This document shows, piece by piece, positions 33,510 to 46,798 of a stretch of 64,000 bases of DNA; the stretch's first letter is position 1; every line of letters starts with the position of its first letter. The position numbers and the translations under genes are program-made. The notes beneath the pieces are model-generated. The model was given only the letters and a program-made list of their open reading frames with translations, made no database searches and was not told the DNA's origin. This DNA comes from Heterobasidion occidentale (lineage: Eukaryota; Basidiomycota; Agaricomycetes; Russulales; Bondarzewiaceae): assembly GCA_039111635.1 (NCBI GenBank), contig JBCAQO010000008.1:310001-374000 (forward strand), in the 5' to 3' direction.

Positions 33510-33764
33510 TAAGTAGCTGCTCTCGAGCCAACTCCCAAATGCCAAAACATCAGCGTCATTGTGCGCACTAGTATATATGATGATATCATGGAATTCAAAG
33601 AAATCATGATGTTCCTCAGTCCAGCGTTAACAATACAAGCAAACAGCGAAAAGTCTGAACTCAGAACAAATGCAGGGACGGGAACGAAAGCTAAATTACA
33701 CCATCCCGAACCTGCGCATCGCGAAAACCGCATAAGTTGGTGAGCACAAATATGAGCAAAGGAA
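33510..33764. other. convergent intergenic spacer PRP4/MBP1
   Basis: 255 bp between the two stop codons; it must hold both 3' ends. No gene is seen. Confidence 0.6.
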
Positions 33765-36616
33765 TCACCTCACCTTCTGCATAAACCCGGATACACGTCC
33801 GATGTCTACGAATTGGGTCTCACTCTCTACAGCGATGACAAGGTCGTCAAGCATCTAAAAACAAAGCAGCGGTGTTCTAACGTGGGTGGACGAAAACTAT
33901 TCTTGAATTGCTCACCTCTTCAACCTTGTCGACGGGTACGTTCGTGCACAAAGCGACGATCTTCTTACACTGGAATTCTCTCTCCGCACTCGCACCGTGT
34001 AGACTTTTCAGCCGTTCTTCCATCAACTTCTCCATCCGTACGTGCCACATCTTCAGCCTTCTTAGCCTGATCAGGCTCGCCACGCTATCTGACAACGGTA
34101 TTGTTGGTTCTACGTCCAGATTGAACGACACATCGACCAAGCCGCCAAGTCCAGCCATGGTCGAGTTCTGTCCACGCCACTGGAACGCGGGACCCGCGGA
34201 CTGCTTCGCATCATTGCCGTTGAGATCTGTGCGTCCCGTCCAGTCGAATCGGTCTTCGTCCGCAAGCGCTTGTTGAACGTTGCGAATACGCTGGTTGATC
34301 TGGTCAAGTTCGCCGCAGCGGACTTGCCAAACCTGGATCAGTTTGCGTTGCTCAGAAAGCTGGCGGGTCGCCGCACGCAAGTGTGCTTGTGTGACATCTA
34401 GCGCATCCTGCTTGCTCTTCACCTCGGCAGAGAACTCGGTACTTAGGGTTTGAATCATTGCCGTCATGTCTGGAGCACAGCATAAGGTTCTTCAATTCAG
34501 TTCACATTAGCGATCACGTACAGTCACGTACCAGCAATGACATCCTGGCTCTTCTGCACAGGCACAGACGGCCCAGATCGTAAAGACGATATGAGATCTT
34601 CCACGCGCGGCCCTCCCAATTCCTGGAAATACGAACCCATAAGTGTTCCGTCACATGCAGCCAGAACTGAATAGGCCAGACCTCATTCTCGACCCCGAAA
34701 TCGCCTGGCCGCAAGCCGAGCTTATTTGGAAGAATCCTGTTGGCACCGACATCTAGGAGTGTTCGTACCAGACTGCGGTTCCCAACCCGGGCGGCAATAT
34801 TCAATGCCGTATCTCCGTGCTCATCCTGCAGATCGATGATAGATCTGAAGTCGCCGTCAAGCTTATTCACAATACACACGAAGATCTGGTCCAGATAGTA
34901 CCGCGCGACGACGGCTCTGTTTTTGACGCCAGCGAGCGCCATGACATGGTGGAGGACGGACTTGCGTGAAGTATCCAGCGTATGGATGGACGATTGCAGT
35001 ATCTCGACCAAAGAAGCGAAGGACTGCTGGTTGAAATTCTCTAAAGCAAGGCAAGCCCTGATCAGCGGTGTCTCCCCGTTATAGTTCCCTCTATGAATAT
35101 CAGCTCCACTGTCAATCAGAGCAGCGACTGTCCTCAGTCGCCCCAAGCTAGCAGCGACATGAAGAGCAGTGTGACCGAGGTCATCTAACACGACGTCAAC
35201 ACCAACATGGTTGTCCAGAGGAATCTCTCGTAGCAAGTCCAGGACAGTATTAGGATCGTCTTGCTGACAGATGGCCGTCAAAATTGAAGCGCGTCTAAAG
35301 TCCTTAAGAGGAGCAGTGATATCCATGCTCCTTGGCCCCACGGGTTTGGACGCAAAGCGGTTAATATGGTCACCTGGCTCAGTCACGCTATCGGGTTGCT
35401 GCCTACTCAGCATCTGCAATACGCCATCGTGATGATTGATACCATTAGTCGGTTGTGGGGTTGATGTCTGCGCACGAGATGCTGGACGTGTGGATGGTAT
35501 GGTTGGAATTGTTTGTGACTGAGATTGTGACTGAATTGAAACAGGTATTTGAGGCTGAGTATCTGTCTGTTGAGCGGCCTGTATCTGTCCAAGATGGGGA
35601 GGCTCCGTGCGAGCGCGTTTAGCGGGGGAAGGGCCGTCTTCGCCATTCAGCTGCATAACGGGCGCGGCTGAGGAAGGACGAATAAAATCTGTCATCTGTA
35701 TGTCTGGAGCGGCGGCCAACACCGGAAGAGCTGGTTGCGACCCTGGTCGGGCCCCAACAAGAGTGTTATACATATCTTGCGGGTCCTGCATATCCCCTTC
35801 AATAGTGGATCGCGTCCGTTTCATGGATTGAAAGGCTGTCGGAGCTGGCGCGACACCTGGTCGTAGCGCGGGTGATTGGGGATGCATTCCTCCCGGTGAA
35901 GGGTACGTAGCAAGGTGAGACTGGTGTAAGGAAGAAGAAGAAGGCGTGAAAAGGCCTTGAGCACGACCTTGGTTTAAGAGGCGGAGAGCCGAGCCAGGCA
36001 TGATAGGAGCTGACGGAAGGGATGTTGGTAAATAGCTTCCGGCATTCCCAAGACTCGAAAAAGATGAGGAGGCAGAGAGGGGTGCAGGGGATCCTGTACC
36101 ACCAGGATGCGGTAAAGTCCCAGGGAGAGAACCCATGGCGGCTGAACTAGGCATAAAATCAAACAAAGGTGCGAGAAGGTGCGCGACGCCATACTGGACG
36201 GCAATGTCGCGGCCTCTATCGAGGGGGATCCTGGAGCAGTCTCATAAAAATAATGTATGCAAGTTTTCTGGGGATGAAGTCTACCATGTTCCTTGATATT
36301 TTCCATAGCCGCCCTGCACGATCTCATGTTTCCCAGGTAGAATCTCCTTCTCTAAGATCTTGGTGCGGCGGCCCTTATCAACGCCGGCGACCTTGAGAAT
36401 TTGTGTTGCATTGACGTAGGAGTCGGCTCGTCTCCTCATGACAGCAATACCTCGGACCATACACTCGTACACCTAACGAACACGCGACGCGACCGCGTTT
36501 CGTATGAGACTGAGTCATCATGTACAGAGAGATAGACCTGCCTGGACAGACGAATAGACGGCATTGTATATTTTGACGGGGGCGGGTGGCCCGACTACGC
36601 GTGGTGCAGCTTGCAT
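33765..36616 (-). CDS. MBP1: Mbp1/Swi6-family APSES cell-cycle transcription factor
   Basis: Exon 1 from ATG 36616 ([22 protein letters not shown]) leads to the APSES/KilA-N DNA-binding domain ([44 protein letters not shown], then [10 protein letters not shown] and [15 protein letters not shown]), a long Ser/Pro/Gln-rich linker, ankyrin repeats ([54 protein letters not shown]) and a C-terminal coiled coil (about [25 protein letters not shown]). A last short exon ends at TGA 33765-33767. This is the architecture of the MBF/SBF subunits that drive G1/S genes through MCB sites. The donor after exon 1 is a GC (CAG|GCAGGT) if read as the family expects, so that junction is the least certain. Gene model otherwise intact. 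Confidence 0.88.
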
Positions 36617-36815
36617 GAAGCCAAAATGCTGACGGAGGACGACAAGGAGCGGCACAGCTGCCAGCCTCCGACGCGTGATACAGTGGCGACGCGTGAGTGC
36701 GGAGTTTCAAAGACAGCGTAGACGTCGCTCTCGTCGGCCACTTCATATTGCCTGCCATCCTTTGCGCCTCCAACAACTTCTCCTTCTCAACGTCTATGAC
36801 AGCACCCCTTCAATT
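36617..36815. promoter_or_regulatory. divergent promoter MBP1/YVC1 with two MCB sites
   Basis: 199 bp between the two start codons. Two ACGCGT boxes, at 36671-36676 and 36689-36694, 18 bp apart and both in the context GACGCGT-G or CGACGCGTG. ACGCGT is the known binding site of Mbp1-containing complexes, so the gene may be regulated by its own product. Confidence 0.6.
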
Positions 36816-39800
36816 ATGTCGTTGGCTCAAAGAGAAAATGAGCCTTTGCTTCGCCCGGAGGATATCGACTCCACCGCGGTTTATCCCATCATACATATGA
36901 TCAGAGCGGTAAGGAGTCTCTTGTTGAGAGGTGTCAAACTAGCCAATCGACTCAACCAATTTTCAGGATATCATGGTACGTCTCCCTGTCTTCTTCTCAG
37001 ATGCGGATATCAAACTTTGCGCACATTGCTCCCAGCACTTCATTGGTGCGTGAAGCACACCTCTTATTCTTGCGATTGGAGTTCATGTTGCGATTCAGAC
37101 ACGCCGCTGACTTACGAGGCTGTTAGTGATAGACAATCGATCATGTTTCTCCTCCTTGAACTGATCTTCATTTAGCTGACTTCTCCCGATCTAACCTACA
37201 CTCTCATCCACCCCCTCGCAGAGAAGTACATCAACTTGCAGCGGGCTGGTAACATGTCTATCGTGTTCTGTCTCCTCCTCAACCGCGTACATTTTGTTCG
37301 CGATAAGGGTCTCACAACCGCTAGTCTTTCGCGCACTCGCGCCAGCCTCTGCGAGATTCTGGCCATCCGTACTATGAGAGACTATGGTGACCATTTGCTT
37401 GACCTGGCTCTTGTCGCGACGACTAGCTGGCCTGTTTACGCTGGTGCTGACCCGGACGTGCTTGCGAGAGCACAAGAAGACAATGATAATCTAGAGGACC
37501 GAGTCGGAAATGCCATCGAAATGGCTATTCTCAGCAAGGCCAAGGGCTTCATCAAAAGCACACCATGTCAAAAGGTCATTGACGCCATTTGGAGGTTCGT
37601 GGTATCGGGTTTTTTCTGCCAGGTATACACCAATATGCTTTCAGTGGCAAATGTGTCTATCAGGCCGACAGTAGTCACTCGATTCTCTCGGATGTATGTC
37701 TTTGTTCTTGCGAGTCTCGTTCTCCTGTTTATGAACCATCGTATGTAGACGTACAAGCGTAATCCCATACACTTTTACAACCCTCACAAAGCTCCGCTCT
37801 TGGATCATTATCGGTTCGTGGCAGTGTCTTCGACAAGAATACGCCAGTGACGGGAGTTGATCATCATTCAGTCTGAAAGTTCCTGCTGTCCGTTCTGTGT
37901 TAGAATACATCAAGTATGCAGCTCTTTCTTGTTATTCTTGATTGGTCGCTGACCACCAATGGACCAGCTTCATAGGCTTGTTTATATTTTCATCTTAGCT
38001 ATCGAACTTAATGAACTCGATCGACTCAATATCTGGGAGGTGATCTTTATGATCTACTCACTTGGGTTTTCTTTGGAGAAAGTTGCCGCTATGCAGGAGC
38101 ATGGCATAAAAGGTTTTTCGTTGAGACTTTGCACTCCTCATTCTAGTTCTAATACAAGTTGTCAAACGCAGTGTACTTTACAGGTACTTGGGTTAGTAGC
38201 ATGGTCAAATTATCCACGTGTTTTGCCTGAATTCTTGTGCAGAACGGTTTCGATGTGGCCTTTGGTCAGGAGATAGCATGCCTCTCTTAAACCTCGTCTG
38301 AACTTCACATCTCACACAGTCACAATATACTGGACATATGCGATTCTCCGTATCTACGGAATCTCACATCCCAGTGAGGCTTTCATTCCCTTGGCCTCAT
38401 TGCCTCCACGTTTTCATACCCTTGCTAGGTGTCTGGGCCCGCGAAACAGGCATTGACTGTCTAGCGTTGATTGCGTGTCTAATGTTCCCGCGGTATGCTT
38501 CTGTTGCTGCGTTGATTGATTGAAAACAATTCTTTGACAACATCTACAGGCTAGCTTTTGTGACCCTCAAGAACAATCTCATGGTGTTAGCTCTGCGTGC
38601 CATGTTCGTCCAGTTCGCCGCATTGATGTTAATCGCTGCGTTTTGTTTCGGCGGGTTCTTGTATGCGCTTTGGACGTACGTTGATCGCTCAGTTGCACAC
38701 ATCCGTTCTTGTGCTGAGAATCCTGTTTTCCAGATTGAGTAGAAATGAAGCAGGGTAGGATTTTTTTCTCTCGCGTCCCCATTCTAGTTAGCATCATTGA
38801 ATTCAAACTGTCTTAGATACACTGCGAGGTACATCGCTCCACATGGCATGCAATGTCTACAGATTCTCACTCGGACGTGGTTTACTTAGCCAGATAGCCT
38901 GGTGGATGCTCGACTTGTGGTTTGGGCTCGATGCCAGCGGGTTTGAGAAAGCATGTGAGCGGTTTGACCAATCTCTGACAACTCTGCAGGCTCATACTCT
39001 GCTTCGATAGCCGAGTTTAATAAAGTTTTCGGCCCTCTTCTGATGGTGGCCTACGCATGTCTGAGTAACACACTGTTACTGACCGGTAAGAACAATCTTT
39101 TTCCAACTGGTGCAAACTGATGCCTGAGATTTTCTTGACTAGTTCTTGTCTCGGTGAGTCTTTGTAGGCGGTTTCAGCCGAGCATCATCTCTGATGCGAT
39201 CTAGATCCTTTCCCATACATTTTCGACGATCAATGACGACGCTGCAGCTGAGGTTCACTCAGTTTTTCGAGCTTTGTACCGTGCTACGTGCTCACCATCA
39301 CGAACTTCACTCTAGGTAATGTTTCGACGTGCGGTTTCAACTATCGAAGGGTGCGTTCCGGCGAAGCCCCTTTCGCTTACACGACTGAATCCCAAACGTA
39401 TAGAGTAAAGGCGGATTCCTTATTTTCCTATCAACCGCCTATCAACCTCTTTGCTTTATGCATCATGTTGCCGGCCAGCTACCTATTGTCTCCTCGTTGG
39501 TTCCACAAAGTGAGCGCTTGTTTCTCTTCAATCCGGGACGAACCATCTCAAGTCGGGATTATTTCAGGTGAACGTGTTTATGATAAGGCCAGTCTCCTGC
39601 GAGTTGAACTTAGAACCGTGACATCATGCTGTTTTGTTTTGTGCAGAGTAACCAGCTTTCCTATTCTTCTCAGCATCGCATTTTACGAACGACAAGCGAG
39701 AAAACGTGGGACTGTGGGAATTGGCGAGACTATGATGGCTATGACAGAAAAGTTTTTTGAGACATTGCCTCGCCAATTCAAGAGATTCAGTAAGATTCAC

Positions 39801-40669
39801 TACAGCAGTAACCTCGTTCGCTTCTCATTGCCATCTTCTTAAAGCCATTTTCGACGGTTTGGCTGGTGGCGATGCCGATATCGATGCCGTGGGTTCACAT
39901 ATTTTTCGATTTGATTGTCATATTGAGGATTTTGCAGATATTCGAGCTGGAAGACGAGTTGGACAGTGCGCTTGACTCGCACGAACATGGTGTCGCTCCA
40001 CCTATGGGCCGGCAGCGAACGATGTCTACAGTCCAATCCCGTCGTTCAAGCGGGCACGAACCGCGTCGCTCCAGTGGTAATGGGCCTCGCTCCCCTCCGC
40101 CATTTCCACGTCAACCGCCTTCGCCGCAGAAAGACGGCCGACAGCAGTCGGACGCCGTGCCCCTCCCTCCCCGGCAACGCGTCAACTCCGTGCTCAATCG
40201 CGGCGCTGAAATGGCACACAGTTTCGCCAGCCCGCTGGCGCAGATCTTTCAGCCTCTCGTTCTTGATATGGGCGACGACATAGTCGAAGACGAGCAGCCC
40301 CAGGACATGCGTGATGCCATCAGCTATGGGCCGGCAACCCGCCGGCGTCTCACCTCCATAGCAAGACGCCCGACCGCGGTTGAGCAGCACACCAGCCCCC
40401 ATCCACCGCTCGCGACGGCTCTGCGCCGCCTCCCGACCGGAGCTGCAGCACATCCACAAAGCCCCTCCTTCGGCTCACCGATCTCGGAAAGCCCAGACCA
40501 ACATGCCGATCCGGGCTCGCCTTCGGAGACCGCCGGGCAGGCCGAGGAGAAGGAGTCTACTCTGGGCAGCTTGCAGTGGATGAAACGATTGGACGACATG
40601 GATGCGAGACAGAGGCGCATGGAAGAGATGTTGTTGAGGATCGTGAAGGGCCTGAATCCGAAGGCTTGA
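36816..40669 (+). CDS. YVC1: Yvc1-like TRP cation channel (TRPY)
   Basis: Long intron-rich gene from ATG 36816 (MSLAQRENEPLLRPEDID; exon 1 to 36908) to the stop at 40669. The exons read in order: DTPLTYEAL, the large cytosolic N-domain (AGNMSIVFCLLLNRVHFVRD, LEDRVGNAIEMAILSKAKGF), SILSDTYKRNPIHFYNPHKAPLLDHYRL, transmembrane segments (FIGLFIFILAIELNEL; FMIYSLGFSLEKVAAMQEHG; WNGFDVAF; GIDCLALIACLMFPR; LMLIAAFCFGGFLYALW), a pore region before AWWMLDLWFGLDASGF, an S6-like segment (LLMVAYACLSNTLLLT) and a C-terminal coiled tail (MKRLDDMDARQRRMEEM). Yvc1 releases Ca2+ from the vacuole. Predicted introns have GT/AG ends and no break was found. A short early exon around 36966 is uncertain. Confidence 0.85.
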
Positions 40670-41460
40670 ATGGCTTGTTTGATCGCCTCCCTCTTGATCA
40701 TGCACCCTACTCAGTGCATTTACATACAGTTTCAGATGGTGTACACAGCTCATACACGTGCATATACGTGCTGTCGATGCAACATTCATGGTGTGCGTCA
40801 ATCCGAGGGGTTATCAGGCTCCATTTTCATTCAGACACGAGACGAGTCACATATTTCTAACAGCGAGGCGCAACTACACGTCATTTGCATAAACATCAGA
40901 GTAGAGGCACCGGACGTGGGCATCAGATACCGAACCGCGTACAAGTACACATACAAAAAAAAAAGAAACAAGTAATTTAATAGGTAGGATTCGACGTTTT
41001 TTTCAATTCCAATACGACGGCGCCTCTCCTCTCCTCGAAAAGTGTTCTGGCGATCCGATCCTACACCACTCGAACCACCACGTCCCCGCCCTCGCCTGGA
41101 CCACCCGCTGTCGGAAGACCGTCGAAAGTCGCGTTTCCCCCTTCCACGGCCACCGCGGCGCGTGCACGAGGCCCGCGGGGCCCACGATCGCTCTGGCCGC
41201 CGCCTCGACCGTATGGTGCACCAGGTGGCGGGTCACCGTACTGTTCTTGTCGGGGTGATATGGGCTGGGTTGAAGGACGGCGGTGGAGGCCCGAGGCTGT
41301 TCGGAGGAGGCGCCGATGGATTGCCCGGGGAGTTGGAAGGAAGGAAGCCGGGGATGCTCTGGGGCCAGGGTGCGTTTATCGGTTGTTGTGGTAGGGGGGG
41401 AAGTGCGACGGCCTGGCTGAGGTCCAGGAGCAGGAGCGGGAGCGGGAGGGCGGGGCGAGG
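40670..41460. other. convergent intergenic spacer YVC1/BYE1
   Basis: About 790 bp between two gene ends. It contains an A-rich run (about 40955-40980) and a GC-rich stretch with apparent frames that are not supported by any motif. Confidence 0.5.
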
Positions 41461-44400
41461 TTAACAGTTTTTGCGCAGGGCTTCCATCATTAGCGAGATC
41501 TGCTCCGGCGTGAGCGAGGCGACTTCGGCTGCCAAAGTCGCCGGCTCGATGCTTTTCAAGGTCGGAGGGGAGGTGCGGGGATGGCGGAAGATATCGCTGC
41601 CGACAGACTCGCGAGGCCCGGATGGCGGGACTGGGAGCGTGGGAAGGAACCTCGGCTGTGTGTTTGAAGAGGAGTGACCCCGGAGAGGAGGGAAGAGAAA
41701 GAGGAGGGAAAACGGCAATTGCACTGGTGGCGGCTGTTGACTGATCTGTGGAGGAGGGGCGCGAGCTTGCCCCTGTTCAATACCCAGATACCTACCATGC
41801 AGTCTGTGCTCCGCTCTCTTGGCAGCCGGAGGTGGTCCAGAAGCTCAACATACTCCGGTATGGCATGCGAGGCAAGCAAGGGGACGTAGAGCTCCTTTCC
41901 CCAGTCCTTTCCTCGTTGTCCCCACGGGAAGATGAGTCCATGTCGACTGCAAAAAAAGGTGAATAAAGGGCGGCTCTCAGAATGCAAACGAATATCCACG
42001 TACTCTTTGTTGATGAGGAACTCGCCGAGCAACTTGAACCCGTTGTGGTCCGCGTCTGAGCTCGGCGTGAACGCCACAGCGATGTACTCCTTCGACGCGT
42101 TCATTCGCGAGGTGACCAAGTACTGCGCCGTATTGAGCACAGGAACGCGGCCTTCGATCCGGAGCGTCTCGTTGGGGAATAGCGTCCGCCACAGCGCAGA
42201 GCTCTGCTCGAGCGGCCTGCCACCGATCTGTCGTGCTAAGACGTGTGTCTCCTGGGGGATGGTCGAGTCCAGAGGCATGTTCAGCTGTTCAATTAAGCGC
42301 GTCAGCACGTCAGTACGCCCTGGGAAAGTACAGAGGGAGGGAGCAGACGTACTACGCCAGACCACACCTGGGGCAGAGCATCAAACACTTCTTGTGGCGT
42401 CTGCGGGACAGGCGCAGGCTTCTCGTCCTCGTCCTTCCCCAGGAACATGTCGAAGTCCTGGTCCTCAGGCTCGGCCACATCCTCCATCCCCTCGACGCTC
42501 CCTGGCCCGCCGTCCATCTGCACGTCCCCATCCGGGTCGGCCCTCCAGCCTGCGACGCGTCTGGCTGCGGCGACGGCGTGGGCGGCCGCGCGGCCGGCTC
42601 TTCGGCCTTCGGCGCCGTCCACAGCGCGTTCAGGTCGAACGATGCGCGCGGGGCATGTCTGGCATGCTCGCGGCGAACGGGGATCCCGGTCAGTGTGGGT
42701 GCGGAGACTGGGGCAGGGCCAGCCGCCGCCGCGACCCCTCCGGGTGCTCTGGGTTTGCGACGCGGTCGGTGTCGTACCCGACGGCCCGGGCGGCGGCGTC
42801 CGCCGGCTCGTCGTCCATGTGTATGAGATCGTCCAAATTCAACTCGCCCTCGACGTGCGACTGCGAAAAATCAGGTTCCGCGGGAGAATAAAGCGGGTGC
42901 ACAGGGTGGTGATGGTGATGGTGCTCGCCCGCCATCCCGTCGAGCGGGAGGGGCGGGGGAGCGCCCCACGCCGCCGATACCGGCGTGTGCACCACCGGGC
43001 TCTCCGGCGGGAGCGATCCCGACGCCGCCCGCACGGGCGGGCGAGCGGGCGGCGGGAGCGGCGGCAGGCCGACGTCGCGTGCGAGATCGACGCTCGAGCC
43101 GACGCCCTGATCGTCCACCTCGATGTCCTGCAGGCCCTTGTGCGTGATCTTGGCGCGCGGGAGCACCGCGCGCTGCAGGATCGAGTGCGCGAGCGACTCC
43201 TGCTCGGCCTGGCGGATGCTCTGCTGCTCCTCTTCCGACGCGAGGTCGTTGGAGGACATACACGAGAGTTGCTGGGGCGAGAGGGCGCCGGAGGTGATGC
43301 GCTTGTGCAGGGGCACGCGGTTGGCGTGCGGCAAGTTGAACGTGAGCATGCGGAAACGCTCCCTAGCAGCGACGCGCAAGGGTCAGTCATCCCGACGAAG
43401 AAAATGAAACGGACAAAGGCACGAAACACCCACTTGTACTTCCCCGCCGCGCTCGCCTTTCCAAACTTGTCAGGCTCCGCGTACGTCTCGAACACGCACC
43501 GCTCCAGCTCCGCCGCGTACGCGCGCGCGCGCTCCTCCACGAACGCCGTCTCCTCCTCGTCGAGTTCCGCCGGCGCCTTCTCGACGCCGCCTCCGAGCAC
43601 GGGGTGCCGCTTGAACACGGGACGAGCACCTCCGCGAGCTTCCCGATGCAGTACTTGCGCGTCGCGTCTTCCCCGGGCGTCGTCGACTCGGACCGCGGCC
43701 GCTTGGACGGCGGCGGCGGTGCGTGCGGGCTGCCGGACGCGCCGGACGGGCGACGCTTCAGCTGCTGGCCCGCGCTGCCCGCGCGTGCGTGGCGGACGCG
43801 GAGCGCGGCGGCACCTGGACGTAGGCCCTGGACACCTTGCTCGCGCGCCGCAGCCGGCTCGTCGGCGCGGCGGCCCCGTCCTGGTCTGATTCGGACGAGA
43901 CGGAAAGGCGGCGGGTGGGCCTCTGCGTTCGCGTGTGTGCACCCGCGAGGGGGGGATTCGATTCGAGGCAGAGGGCGCGTGAGCGGACGGACTCTGGGCC
44001 GGCGCGGAGGATGGGGGGCGGGGAGGGGACGACGTACCTTTCGGCTGCCTTTGATTTTGCCGATTTCTCTTCCTCCACGTACTCGTCTGCGCTCTCGCCG
44101 TCGCCGCCACCGTCGCTCGACACCTCGGCCTCGGCCACCGCCGCCATGCTCTGCTTCTGCTCCTGGGCCCTTCTCCTTCTCCTCTTCCACCTTCACGTCC
44201 TTTCCGTTGGGCGCGTTCGCGTCTACGGCTTCGAGTGCCTCGGGGCCGTCATAATCCCTACACAAAAAATCAAAGAAAAAAAATAGAACCCAAGTCAGCG
44301 AACGTCCTCTTGGCCACCCACGGCGGCGTCCCGCAACGGACAAAATAAAATTATAACGAAAATAACGAAGAAATGCGTCGCGTGCACCGGGCCACCAAAA

Positions 44401-45490
44401 ACATGCTCTGGTGCTCTTTGCGTCTCTTCCGCCTGCAGCCTGCAGCGCATGTGCGGCCGGCTTATGTTCAAGACGTGCGACGTGCGACGTGCGACGGCGG
44501 CCACGGCGACGAGGGCAAAACGCACGGCAAGCGTAACGAATATTTGCCGCGCGGCCTGCACGCGCAGGAAACATGTCCAGGCGGCTATCACTCATAAAAT
44601 GGGCAAAAAAAGCGCCCGAGGCGCGGGGCGGGCGGAGACGGAACGCTCAGCCGTATGTAGGAGGACGATCTTGAGAGACCGACGCGCGCAGGCACACGTG
44701 GAGCACCAGCAGACGTTGTTACAAAACGACAGACGCATGGACGAGTACATAGGTGCCAAAAATAGAAGGGGTACGGAGGAGAGTCGGCTGTGCAGGTGCG
44801 GGAGGAGGAGGAGCAGGTGGCTCCGGGAGGAAAGCGGCGACGGCGGGAGACTTCTGGTACTTACTGACTGTGCGCCTGCCCGTCTGCTCTGAACACTGTG
44901 GACAAACGTACACCTCTGTGCGGTCGTGGTCAGCGGCTGACTAAAAACCCCAAACAAGAAAGAAACCCGCGAGACTCACTTATTTCGCTCGCATCTTCCT
45001 CGTCGAGGTCGATACACCGGAAATGGAACCTGTGGCATGCCGTCAGTCTCGTCAGCGGCTCTCCGAGCAGCGGGGGCGCGGGGCAGCGTACCAGTCGTCG
45101 CACAGCCCGCACTGCACCATCGGCGACCCGTCATCTGGCCCTTTACACAGACAGTACACCTTCTTTGACTTCGCCCTTGACCTCGTCGCCCGCCCGCGCG
45201 TCGCCGTCGTAGTCGTCTTCGCCCTCGTGCGTGCCAGGGCCGCTTGCGTGGTGGTGGCGGCGGCGACATCGGCGGATGTCGATGCGGGGACCGCAGTGCG
45301 CGGCGGTTGCGTTGCGGCGTTCTCCTTGTCTGCGCTGCCGCTCGCAGTGGACGCCTTGCGGAGCCGCGTGCGCAGGGTGCGTGTGGGCGACTCCGCTGCG
45401 TCCGCGAGGGCACGCCTGTCGTCGATAATAATTCTGCGTCCAGCGCCGTGGCGGCCGCGGCGCGTGTCGTCATCGCTGTCGTTGCGGCCG
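41461..45490 (-). CDS. BYE1: Bye1-like PHD/TFIIS-central/SPOC domain protein
   Basis: Read right to left: Arg/Ala/Thr-rich N-terminus, PHD finger split by introns (KKVYCLCKGPDDGSPMVQCG, CDDW, FHFRCIDLDEEDA, VYVCPQCSEQTGRRT; about 45175-44860), acidic low-complexity linker, TFIIS central-domain segment (RKYCIGKLAEVL; FRMLTFNLPHANRVPLHKRI; EEQQSIRQAEQES; about 43710-43120), a His/Pro/Ser-rich stretch, and a SPOC domain (MPLDSTIPQETHVLARQIGG to PEYVELLDHLRLP; about 42350-41860), ending LMMEALRKNC at 41461. This is the order in Bye1, which binds H3K4-methylated chromatin and RNA polymerase II. The region is very GC-rich, giving many spurious opposite-strand frames. The start is uncertain; I place it near 45490. 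Confidence 0.82.
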
Positions 45491-45771
45491 TCGTTGCGTG
45501 TACACGGTCAATCCCAGCAAAAGGGGTTTAATCAACGAAAGCGCAAGAGAAAACCGAGAGAAAAGACAGTCGAGCTGCGAGAACGAGATAACTGTCCTGC
45601 GGTGGCCTTGAAAGAAGTGTGCGGAGGCCTGGTCAGTGCGTCGTCGTCGGTCTTGCGTGAACAGCCGGTATCAGAAGTCGCTGTTGCAGGGAAGGGGTAT
45701 GGATGACTCCCTGGAGACGCCGTTGCGCCGCCGCACATGCGAGATTTAGAGTTGCAGCTCCGCGGGCGGCG
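45491..45771. other. upstream region of BYE1
   Basis: Probable promoter or first exon of BYE1 on the minus strand; frames are present but none shows a motif that would fix the start. Confidence 0.4.
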
Positions 45772-45851
45772 CAGCCACCCCGTAGACTTGTTCAGCCACC
45801 CTCAGCCACCCTTAGCCACTCTCAGCCACCCACAGCCACCTGCAGCCACAT
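45772..45851. repeat. short tandem repeat of CAGCCACC-type units
   Basis: Seven or eight units of CAGCCAC(C/T)(C/T/G)N in about 80 bp (CAGCCACCCT, CAGCCACCCA, CAGCCACCTG and variants, one reading TTAGCCACTC). Confidence 0.8.
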
Positions 45852-46798
45852 TGCGCGGCAATTGGGTCAACAACCTCTCGTCAGCCATCTATAACTGTGG
45901 CCTATTAGGGCGCCGCAGCCTTTGAAGTTGAAGAAGATCCTACAGGCCTGAACTCTGAATTTTCTGAACTCTGTTCTCAGTATGTGCAATGTCCCTTTGT
46001 AGCCTTCTCACATAATGCAGGCAAAGGTATGTGTTAGGTCGGAGACCTATCACGTGCACCGATGCACAAAGGGGATCCCTAGGCTAATACGTCCACAGCG
46101 TCGTAGAGTCAGAGGCTCCAATGAATGAAGACAACCGATCGTCTTTGGGCTCTTTCAAGGAACTCGGAGTCATTCTCTGCCTTGTCCTCGAAGAGGTTAA
46201 GGAGATGATCCTCGAGGTCTTCTCGATGATGAGGAGGAACGGGATGATCTTCTCCTGTCCAACAGATGACACGAGGCAGTGTCCAACTGAGAACACGGAA
46301 GGCGGCGAGTCCGTGTAGTAATGCGTGAAGAGGGCGTAAGTAGGGAAGGGAGACGAGGCTAGTGCTTCGTCAAACCGTGTAAAGGAGTTTCAGATCTGAC
46401 AGAGATCACAAAGTGTGGCTAGGAAGGTAGCCAGACACCGGGTGCAGTGCAGAGATCAAATATATTACAGGTAAACGAGCTGAGCTTCTTAGAAGCTCAT
46501 CTCGGCTAAATATACAAAGAAGTATCTAGGGCAGGATCGCGATCTGGTCTGTGCGCTTCTCAGGTACCGAAGTCAACGATCGAGATCCATAAGCTAAGAT
46601 GCGTCATTGATCTAACTATAGTACTGGGGCACTAATGTCTGTCCACATCCATATGAACCGAGGCACATTGTGATCAATCAGGAACCAGGAACAGGGCCAG
46701 AAACTAAAGTCTGTCCGCATCAAGAACCAGGAACCGTAAATAAGTGTTCATGCAGCGAGCATGTAAATAGTAATGAGTCATGGGGAATGGTCCGAGTC
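45852..46798. other. no gene recognised
   Basis: About 950 bp without a convincing frame. A TATA-like AAATATAC near 46507 after an imperfect inverted repeat (GAGCTTCTTAGAAGCTC) suggests an old LTR or other transposon remnant, but no ends were found. Confidence 0.4.

Noticed and set aside
42447..43889. Long plus-strand frame of 480 codons
   Set aside because: It lies opposite the BYE1 exons in GC-rich sequence, is Arg/Ala/Pro low complexity and shows no domain.
42839..44595. Minus-strand frames of 402 and 423 codons in BYE1
   Set aside because: They are shifted readings of the same exons; the recognisable TFIIS-like and PHD blocks are in other frames, so these are shadows in GC-rich DNA.
46121..46318. 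Small plus-strand gene
   Set aside because: 65 codons, no motif, no upstream features; probably chance in a transposon remnant.
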